Shown here: one piece after another, positions 5,330 through 10,191 of the stretch
Layout of the letters: each line of letters begins with the position of its first letter
Numbering within the stretch: position 1 is the stretch's first letter
Origin: Streptomyces katrae
Lineage (GTDB): Bacteria; Actinomycetota; Actinomycetes; Streptomycetales; Streptomycetaceae
NCBI RefSeq assembly: GCF_000966975.1
Contig: NZ_JZWV01000336.1
Location: forward strand, 1-10,191
Reading direction: 5' to 3'
DNA: 10,191 nucleotides
Translations under genes and position numbers: made by a program
Notes under the pieces: model-generated
Told to the model about the DNA's origin: nothing
Databases searched by the model: none
The model's input: the letters and a program-made list of their open reading frames with translations, nothing else

Positions 5330-6508
5330 ATGCCTGAACTCCCCTTCTCCCGCCGCGCGGTGCTGCGCGGCCTCGGCGCCACGGGCCTGCTGGCCGCCCT
5401 CACCGGCTGCGGTGTCCCCGCCGCCTACGTCCCGGAGGACCGCAGGCAGGGCCAGGACCTCTCGGAACGGGAGCGCAGCCTCGCCTTCTCCAACTGGCCG
5501 CTGTACATAGACACCGACGACCAGGACGAGGAGAAGCGGCCGACGCTGGACGCCTTCTCGGAGAAGACCGGCATCCAGGTCAGGTACACCGAGGAGATCA
5601 ACGACAATGACGAGTTCTTCGGCAAGGTCAGCCCGGCCCTGATGAACCACCAGGCCACCGGCCACGACCTGGTGGTGGTAAGCGACTGGATGGCCGCCCG
5701 CTTCGTCCACCTGGGCTGGGCCCAGAAGATGGACCGTTCGGCGCAGGCCAACGTGGCGAAGAACCTCGACCCGCAGCTGCGGTCCCCCGCCTTCGACCAG
5801 GGCCGGCTGCACACCGTCCCCTGGCAGTCCGGGATCACCGGCATCGCCTACAACCGCAAGGCGCTGGGCCGGGAGATCAGGTCGGTCCAGGACCTGTGGC
5901 ACCCCGATCTCGCGGGCAAGGTGACCCTCTTCTCCGGTCTCGACGAGTCCTTCGCCCTGCTGATGCAGGGCAACGGCACCGACACCACCCGCTGGACCGA
6001 GTCCGACTTCCACCGGATGTGCGACCAGGTCGAGAACATGGTGAAGAAGAAGCACATCCGCCGCTTCACCGGCAACGACTACACCTCCGACCTCGGCAAG
6101 GGCGACGTCCTGGCCTGCCAGGCCTACTCCGGCGACGCCATCCAGCTGAAGGCCGACAACCCCGACATCGAGTTCGTGGTCCCCGAGGAAGGGGCCGAGC
6201 TGTGGGCGGAGAGCCTGCTCATCCCCAACCTCGCCCGCCACAAGACCAACGCGGAGGCGCTGGTCGACTACTACTACGACCCTGCCGTGGCGGCCGAGCT
6301 GGCGGCGGCGGTCAACTACGTCTGCCCGGTCCCCGCCGCCCGCGAGGTCATGGCCGCGTCCCCCGACAGGAAGACCGCCGAACTGGCCGAGAACCCGCTG
6401 ATCTTCCCCGACGACGCCATGCGCAAGCGCCTGGTCGTGGCCCGCGACATCTCCTCGGCCGAACGCCGCTCCTTCGCCCCGCGCTGGAACTCCATCGTCG
6501 GTCTGTGA
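5330..6508 (+). CDS. Polyamine ABC transporter substrate-binding lipoprotein (PotD/PotF family)
   Basis: Extracellular solute-binding protein of 392 aa, expected to be lipid-anchored outside the membrane and to deliver putrescine or spermidine to an ABC importer. The N-terminus carries a twin-arginine motif (SRRAVLRGL, R8-R9), a hydrophobic stretch and a lipobox LTGC with C27 as the lipidation site, implying folded export by Tat. PotD-family marks include SNWPLYID (54-61, aromatic ligand residues W56 and Y59), LDES (204-207), QAYSGDA (264-270) and ELWAESLLIPN (290-300, W292). By eye alignment, the amine-binding aspartate after the last tryptophan in E. coli PotD is glutamate here (E294). The ATG at 5330 has GAGG 8 bases upstream; an upstream TTG frame from 5294 begins inside the hairpin and is unlikely. 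It follows the dehydrogenase but is separated by the hairpin, so it may be attenuated or separately transcribed. No ATPase or permease follows in this window. Confidence 0.92.
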   Translation: MPELPFSRRAVLRGLGATGLLAALTGCGVPAAYVPEDRRQGQDLSERERSLAFSNWPLYIDTDDQDEEKRPTLDAFSEKTGIQVRYTEEINDNDEFFGKVSPALMNHQATGHDLVVVSDWMAARFVHLGWAQKMDRSAQANVAKNLDPQLRSPAFDQGRLHTVPWQSGITGIAYNRKALGREIRSVQDLWHPDLAGKVTLFSGLDESFALLMQGNGTDTTRWTESDFHRMCDQVENMVKKKHIRRFTGNDYTSDLGKGDVLACQAYSGDAIQLKADNPDIEFVVPEEGAELWAESLLIPNLARHKTNAEALVDYYYDPAVAAELAAAVNYVCPVPAAREVMAASPDRKTAELAENPLIFPDDAMRKRLVVARDISSAERRSFAPRWNSIVGL

Positions 6509-6522
6509 TCACGATCCCGCGA

Positions 6523-6537
6523 CGGGGCTGAACCCCG
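6523..6537. terminator. Short hairpin in convergent gap, possible bidirectional terminator
   Basis: cgggg-ctgaa-ccccg gives a five-pair G/C stem with a five-base loop, 15 bases after the binding-protein stop. It also lies downstream of the serine hydrolase gene on the other strand, so it could serve both. There is no T-tract on either side. Confidence 0.35.
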
Positions 6538-6547
6538 CTGGTGCTGC

Positions 6548-6565
6548 GCCGCCTGATCAAGCGGC
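6548..6565. repeat. 18-bp near-palindrome in convergent gap
   Basis: gccgc-c-tgatca-a-gcggc is an inverted repeat with a single mismatched pair and a self-complementary TGATCA centre. It lies between the convergent binding-protein and serine hydrolase genes and may be a second terminator stem, mainly for the minus-strand gene. The same bases also read as a short coding-like stretch (LRRLIKRLEVLQEA) on the plus strand, which I do not call a gene. Confidence 0.35.
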
Positions 6566-6596
6566 TGGAGGTCCTGCAGGAGGCCGACGGCGGAGG

Positions 6597-7796
6597 TTAC
6601 TTGGCGAAGGCCGCGCCGATGATGCCGTAGGCCACCGCGTTCATGTCCCGGCCCTTGGCGTCGGTGGAGTTCACCGAGTAGACCAGGGTGCGCGACAGGT
6701 CGCGGGTGCCGCCTATGACCGTGCTGTAGCCGTACCGGGAGCCCGTCTTGCCGTAGAGCTTCGTGCCGTCCGGGAGGACGAACTCCTTCAGGCCGGCCGT
6801 CTGCACCGCGTGCTCGCCGGTCTCGGCGTCCGGTACGTCCGGGACGGTGAACATCTCCTCCAGCTGCGCCTTCGGCACCACCCGGCCGCCGAACAGGGCC
6901 ACCGTGAACCGCTCCAGGTCCGCCGTCGTGGATATCAGGTCCCCCGCCGCCCAGTTGGACGAGGAGTTCCAGTCGGACACGTCGACCAGGCTGCGGCTGC
7001 CGTCGGCGGCCTGCACCGCCTGGTAGCCGTGGTTGTACGGGCCCGGTATGCGGTTCTGGGTGCGGGACGGGAACGAGGTGTGGCGCAGCCCCAGCGGCTT
7101 GATGATCCGCTCCCCGACGGCCTTCTCGTACGTCGTCCCCGTCAGCTTCTCGATCAGCACACCCAGCACCGTGTAGTGGATGTTGCTGTACCGCTGCTGC
7201 TTCTCGGGCGCGGACTCCGGCCCCTTGGCCACCGCGTTGGCGATCAGCGCGTGCGGGTCGACCAGGTCGAAGCGGTGGGCGTACTCGTCCTCGAAGGCGT
7301 CACCGGGGCCGTCGGCGGACCGCAGGCCGCTCGTGTAGTTCAGCAGCTGGCGCACCTTCACCGGCTCGAACCCCGGCAGCAGCCCCGGCAGGTAGTCCTG
7401 CACCGGCCGGTCCAGGTCCACCTTGCCCTCGGCGGCCAGCTGGAGCACCACCGCCGCCGTGAAGGTCTTCGTCACCGACCCGGCCCGGAAACGGGCGTCC
7501 TCCACCGCCGCGCGCCCGTCGCGGACGTCCGCGACACCCGCGCTGCCCCGCCAGCTGCCGCTCGTGCCGCCCACCCGGACCAGAGCGGCCGTCGCGTCCT
7601 TGTTCTGCGGCCCGACCCCGGCGATCGCCTTCCGCAGCGCCGCCGCGTCCGGCGGAGCGGAGAAGACCGGGGACGGGACCGGCGCCGCGACCGGCGTCTG
7701 CGACCGCGCCGGGGCGGCCTGGGCGGCGGCCACCGGACCGGCGGCGATGCCCAGGACCAGAGCGGCGGCGACGAGCGTGCGCGTACGTGCCTTCAT
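6597..7796 (-). CDS. Secreted serine hydrolase, beta-lactamase/DD-carboxypeptidase (S12) family
   Basis: Exported serine hydrolase of 399 aa, similar in layout to Streptomyces R61-type DD-carboxypeptidases, which act on peptidoglycan stem peptides, and to class C beta-lactamase-like esterases. A Sec signal peptide is clear: basic MKARTRT, a hydrophobic core, and an AQA-AP cleavage site near residues 25-28. The catalytic SxxK is S107-V-T-K110 in RAGSVTKTFTA. The second motif is Y203-S-N205 in QRYSNIHYTVLG, and the third is K350-T-G352 in LYGKTGSRYGY. LLNYTSGL (151-158) and GDLISTTADLERF (285-297) are also family-typical. It lacks a C-terminal membrane segment, so it is probably freely secreted. 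The ATG at 7796 has AGGGGG 7 bases upstream; an open frame extends to 7850 but adds only non-conserved residues ahead of the signal peptide. It converges with the binding-protein gene and stands alone as a transcript. Substrate (peptidoglycan, ester or D-peptide) is not determinable. Confidence 0.92.
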   Translation of the reverse strand: MKARTRTLVAAALVLGIAAGPVAAAQAAPARSQTPVAAPVPSPVFSAPPDAAALRKAIAGVGPQNKDATAALVRVGGTSGSWRGSAGVADVRDGRAAVEDARFRAGSVTKTFTAAVVLQLAAEGKVDLDRPVQDYLPGLLPGFEPVKVRQLLNYTSGLRSADGPGDAFEDEYAHRFDLVDPHALIANAVAKGPESAPEKQQRYSNIHYTVLGVLIEKLTGTTYEKAVGERIIKPLGLRHTSFPSRTQNRIPGPYNHGYQAVQAADGSRSLVDVSDWNSSSNWAAGDLISTTADLERFTVALFGGRVVPKAQLEEMFTVPDVPDAETGEHAVQTAGLKEFVLPDGTKLYGKTGSRYGYSTVIGGTRDLSRTLVYSVNSTDAKGRDMNAVAYGIIGAAFAK

Positions 7797-7841
7797 GACG
7801 GTTCCCCCTGTGTGCGACCCGCGGGGCCCGCTGCCCCCCGA

Positions 7842-7862
7842 TGACCTCAATGCTGCAGGTCA
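7842..7862. promoter_or_regulatory. TGACCT-N9-AGGTCA inverted repeat upstream of serine hydrolase
   Basis: A perfect 6-bp inverted repeat with a 9-base spacer lies 46-66 bases before the serine hydrolase start, within its presumed promoter region. It could be an operator. I could not place convincing -35 and -10 boxes around it. Confidence 0.25.
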
Positions 7863-7929
7863 CAGGGGTATCTGCGGAGCACCATCAGGAGTGGTCTTCA
7901 GCAGTACGACAACTCACCGGCGCGGGGGA

Positions 7930-7945
7930 GCCGCACCGCCGCACC
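7930..7945. repeat. Tandem 8-bp duplication at response-regulator stop
   Basis: gccgcacc occurs twice in direct succession, immediately downstream of the response-regulator stop codon (minus strand). It is probably a small slippage duplication. The 149-base gap between this stop and the serine hydrolase start shows no strong terminator. Confidence 0.5.
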
Positions 7946-8647
7946 TCACTCTCCAGAGGGAGATACCGCAGCGGGACCCGCCGAGCCCGCCGCGATCAGC
8001 CCCGTCTCGTACGCGCAGATCACCGCCTGGATCCGGTCCCGCAGCCCCAGCTTCGCCAGCACGTTCCCCACGTGCGACTTCACCGTGTGCTCGCTCACCA
8101 CCAGCGCGGCCGCGATCTCCGCGTTCGACAGCCCCCGCCCCAGGTGCAGCAGCGTCTCCCGCTCGCGGGCCGTCAGCACCTCCAGCCGCTCCGCCGACGA
8201 CTCCGGCAGGGCCGGGGGCCGGGCCGTCGCCGCCGTGTACTCCGAGATCAGCCGCCGCGCCACCGAAGGCGCCAGCAGGGAATCGCCCGCCGCCACCACC
8301 CGCACCGCGTGCACCAGGTCGTCGCGCCGCACGTCCTTCAGCAGGAACCCGCTCGCCCCCGCGTGCAGCGCCTCGTAGACGTACTCGTCCGAGTCGAAGG
8401 TCGTCAGCATCACCGTCCGGCACGCGCTGCGCCCCGAGATCGCCCGGCAGGCCTCGATCCCGTCCAGCACCGGCATCCGGACGTCCAGCAGCGCCACGTC
8501 GGGGGAGAGCCGCTCCACCGCCTCCACGGCCGCCGCCCCGTCCCCCACCTCCGCCACGACCTCGATGTCCTCCTGGACGTCCAGGATCATCGCGAACCCG
8601 CTGCGCACCAGCTCCTGGTCGTCGGCCACCACCACACGGATCGTCAA
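7946..8647 (-). CDS. NarL/LuxR-family response regulator
   Basis: Two-component response regulator of 233 aa that acts as a phosphorylation-controlled transcription factor, partner of the kinase encoded just upstream. The receiver domain (about 3-120) has the acidic pair D9-D10, phosphoacceptor D55 in ALLDVRMP, T82-T83 in MLTTFDSD, and K104 in FLLKD. A linker leads to a LuxR-type helix-turn-helix (about 155-220) with LTARERETLLHLGRGLSNAE and SEHTVKSHVGNVLAKL. The start is a TTG at 8647 whose last two bases and the next A form the kinase's TGA stop. GGAGG lies 7 bases before it within the kinase gene, so translation is strongly coupled. An ORF continuing further upstream in this frame overlaps the kinase gene and is an artefact. 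Target genes are unknown; the neighbouring serine hydrolase is one possibility from position only. Confidence 0.95.
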   Translation of the reverse strand: MTIRVVVADDQELVRSGFAMILDVQEDIEVVAEVGDGAAAVEAVERLSPDVALLDVRMPVLDGIEACRAISGRSACRTVMLTTFDSDEYVYEALHAGASGFLLKDVRRDDLVHAVRVVAAGDSLLAPSVARRLISEYTAATARPPALPESSAERLEVLTARERETLLHLGRGLSNAEIAAALVVSEHTVKSHVGNVLAKLGLRDRIQAVICAYETGLIAAGSAGPAAVSPSGE

Positions 8648-9834
8648 CTCCCCACCTCCAGCGGCGAGGTTACAAGCACCGTGAAACCGCGCCCGTCCGG
8701 CCCGGGCCCGGTCCACGCCGTCCCGCCGTGCGCCGCCGCCCGCTCGCGGATCCCGATCAGCCCGTGCCCGCCCGCGGCGCCGCCGGCCGGCCCCCGGCCG
8801 TCGTCCGTGACCCGTACCGCGAGCTCCCGCGGCCCGTACTCCAGACGTACGGCCACCGCCGCGGCCCCCGCGTGCTTCACCACGTTGGTCAGTGCCTCCT
8901 GCACCACCCGGTGCACCGTCGTCTCCAGCGCCGCCGGCAGCTCGCGCACCTCGCCCGTCCGCTCGTACGACACGGCCAGCCCGCTCGCCCGCACCCGGTC
9001 CACCAGCGCGGCGAGCGCCCCGATCCCCGGCTGCGGAGCCCGCGGAGCCGCCTCCTGCCCCGGCGCCGTCTCCTGGGTCCGCAGCACGCCCAGCATCGTC
9101 CGCAGCTGCGCCATCGCGTCCCGCCCCGTCTCGGCGATCGCCTCGAACGCGGCCTCCGCCCGTTCCGGGGCCCGGCGCACCGCCACGGGCCCGGCCTCCG
9201 CCTGCACCACCATGATGCTGACGGCGTGCGAGAGGATGTCGTGCATCTCCCGTGCGATGCGCGCCCGTTCGCGGGCCGCCGCCTGCTCCGCCTCGATCCG
9301 GTTCGCCCGCTCCAGCTGCGCCGCCCGGTCCTCCACCGCGGCCGTGTACGCCAGCCGCGTCTCCTGGAGCCGGCCGAGCGCGAACGCCGCAGCGAACACG
9401 AACAGCGAGAACAGCAGCTCGCGCGCCGTGCCGGTGTTGAGTCCGACGGACACCGCGATCACCACGACCAGGGCCGCCGCGACGGCCAGCCGCTCCCGCG
9501 CCGGCCGCAGCAGCGCGATCGAATAGACGCAGACCAGCCCGGCGTACGGCAGCGGCTGCCCGGGACCGTCCAGCGCCAGCCGGTAGACCGAGCCGGCCAC
9601 GAGCACCCCCAGCAGCGCCGCCACGGGAGCCCGGCGCCGCCACAGCAGCGGCACGTTCCCCAGCGTGGTCAGCAGGTACGCCGTCCAGGTCGCCGGAGAG
9701 TCCGCCGGATCGCGCGGCACCACGAAGGGGATGGTCGACGCCAGCTGCACCAGCAGCGCCAGCCCCAGGTCCTGCCGGCGCGGATCCGCCCGCAGGACCC
9801 GTCCGCGTATCCGTTCGCCCAGCCCCCGCGTCAC
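8644..9834 (-). CDS. NarL-type sensor histidine kinase (HisKA_3)
   Basis: Membrane sensor kinase of 396 aa that autophosphorylates and passes phosphate to the following response regulator. The N-terminal third is hydrophobic, with candidate membrane segments near 23-39, 52-64, 70-84, 95-109, 115-132 and 138-153 and only short external loops, so it probably senses a signal in or at the membrane. A coiled-coil-like stretch (160-190) leads to the dimerisation box RARIAREMHDILSHAVSIM with phosphoacceptor H198. The ATPase domain has the N-box VVQEALTNVVKHAG (N317), DDGRGP (344-349) and GGHGLIGIRERAAAHGG (355-371). The GTG at 9834 shares four bases (GTGA) with the phosphodiesterase stop; this and the onset of normal sequence there set the start, although the open frame runs to 10170. 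The glycine-rich GGAAGGHGL lid is common in Streptomyces kinases of this class. The signal is unknown. Confidence 0.94.
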   Translation of the reverse strand: MTRGLGERIRGRVLRADPRRQDLGLALLVQLASTIPFVVPRDPADSPATWTAYLLTTLGNVPLLWRRRAPVAALLGVLVAGSVYRLALDGPGQPLPYAGLVCVYSIALLRPARERLAVAAALVVVIAVSVGLNTGTARELLFSLFVFAAAFALGRLQETRLAYTAAVEDRAAQLERANRIEAEQAAARERARIAREMHDILSHAVSIMVVQAEAGPVAVRRAPERAEAAFEAIAETGRDAMAQLRTMLGVLRTQETAPGQEAAPRAPQPGIGALAALVDRVRASGLAVSYERTGEVRELPAALETTVHRVVQEALTNVVKHAGAAAVAVRLEYGPRELAVRVTDDGRGPAGGAAGGHGLIGIRERAAAHGGTAWTGPGPDGRGFTVLVTSPLEVGS

Positions 9835-10191
9835 CGCCCGAGCTCGGCCCGTACGGCGGCCAGCGCGTCCAGCCTGTTCGTGGTGACGGCGTCCACCCCG
9901 GCCCGCAGCAGGGCGCGCATCGACCGCTTGGTGTCCGCCGTCCAGGCCGACACCAGCAGCCCGTCCCGGTGCAGGGCGTCCGTGAGTTCCCGGCTGACCA
10001 GACCGAAGCGGTAGTTCAGCCAGCGCGGCGACACCGCGTCGATCAGCACGCGCCGCGGCGGGGACAGCGTGGTCCAGGTCAGCGCGATCTCCGCGTCCGG
10101 GTCGGCGGCGCGGACCGCCAGCATGGTGTTCGGCCCCGCGCAGTAGTACGTACGGTCGCGGGCGCCGCACTCGCGCACCAGGTCGACGACG
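9831..10191 (-). CDS. Glycerophosphodiester phosphodiesterase, N-terminus beyond window
   Basis: The last 119 residues of a GDPD-family TIM-barrel enzyme, which hydrolyses glycerophosphodiesters from phospholipid turnover to glycerol-3-phosphate and an alcohol. The gene enters from the right edge, so the catalytic N-terminal half (the usual HRG motif and metal-binding acids) is not visible. The C-terminal family pattern is clear: LTWTTLSPP, then PRWLNYRFGLVSRELTDALH, then VSAWTADTKRSMRALLRAGVDAVTTNRL, which matches the strand-helix-strand end of GDPDs (usually VWTVN...GVDGIITDRP). An asparagine replaces the usual aspartate in the final TTNR, as in some actinobacterial members. Its stop overlaps the kinase start by four bases, so it belongs to the kinase-regulator operon. 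Whether it is secreted or cytoplasmic cannot be told from this end. Confidence 0.88.
   Translation of the reverse strand, partial: VVDLVRECGARDRTYYCAGPNTMLAVRAADPDAEIALTWTTLSPPRRVLIDAVSPRWLNYRFGLVSRELTDALHRDGLLVSAWTADTKRSMRALLRAGVDAVTTNRLDALAAVRAELGR

Noticed and set aside
3724..5403. 559-codon minus-strand frame opposite the aldehyde dehydrogenase
   Set aside because: Shadow of a complete ALDH gene with all catalytic residues. The translation is Gly/Val/His/Asp/Arg-rich with no domain, and it starts inside the next gene.
6541..6630. Small plus-strand ORF (29 codons) in the convergent gap
   Set aside because: No ribosome-binding site; half of it is antisense to the hydrolase 3' end, and the same bases form hairpins. 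Kept only as a low-interest observation.
7930..7945. Two adjacent gccgcacc copies considered as the start of a repeat array or CRISPR
   Set aside because: Only two directly abutting 8-bp copies with no spacers; simple duplication.
7946..9643. 565-codon frame appearing to fuse a long N-terminal region to the response regulator
   Set aside because: The first roughly 330 codons overlap the kinase gene out of frame and are low-complexity. The real regulator starts at the TTG at 8647 behind a strong ribosome-binding site.
7423..10014. Very long plus-strand open frame (863 codons) opposite the hydrolase, regulator and kinase genes
   Set aside because: It runs antisense to three well-supported genes and its translation is Pro/Arg/Ala/Ser-rich with no family resemblance, as expected for the complementary frame of high-G+C coding DNA.

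Overview
The very high G+C content, G/C-biased third codon positions, frequent GTG/TTG starts, stop/start overlaps and the protein families present all indicate an actinomycete chromosome, almost certainly Streptomyces or a close relative. The window looks like ordinary conserved core chromosome. I see no insertion sequence, prophage, CRISPR array, tRNA, rRNA or sign of recent transfer.

Layout, left to right. (1) Positions 1-1553, minus strand: a two-gene ABC transporter operon. An ATP-binding subunit (801-1553) overlaps an FtsX-like permease by 19 bases, and the permease runs off the left edge. The ATPase has degenerate Q-loop, signature and D-loop motifs. (2) Positions 1722-6508: a polyamine/diamine utilisation locus organised around a divergent promoter region (3591-3759). 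To the left run an Lrp/AsnC regulator and, three bases after its stop, a class III PLP aminotransferase. To the right run a gamma-aminobutyraldehyde-type dehydrogenase and, beyond a long hairpin, a Tat-exported lipoprotein of the PotD/PotF solute-binding family. The expected chemistry is capture of polyamine, transamination of a terminal amine to an aldehyde, and NAD(P)-dependent oxidation to GABA or a GABA derivative, with the Lrp-type protein as the likely local regulator. No PotA/B/C-type ATPase or permease lies in the window. (3) Positions 6597-7796, minus strand: a secreted serine beta-lactamase-like hydrolase (S12/DD-carboxypeptidase type). (4) Positions 7946-10191, minus strand: a tightly coupled operon of a glycerophosphodiester phosphodiesterase (3' part only), a NarL-type sensor kinase and its LuxR-type response regulator, with 4-base and 3-base stop/start overlaps.

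No intergenic stretch exceeds about 170 bases. The gaps carry the non-coding signals of interest: an 18-bp near-perfect palindrome before the ABC operon; an 11-bp inverted repeat after the aminotransferase; a promoter pair for the regulator and dehydrogenase that appears to share its -35 region, with a 9-bp inverted repeat over the regulator's -10/start region; a 41-base hairpin with an A/T-rich 15-bp palindrome at its tip between the dehydrogenase and binding-protein genes; two small hairpins in the convergent gap at 6509-6596; and a 6-bp inverted repeat upstream of the serine hydrolase. I found no convincing wholly new system. The best leads are the regulatory architecture of the polyamine locus and the degenerate ABC ATPase.
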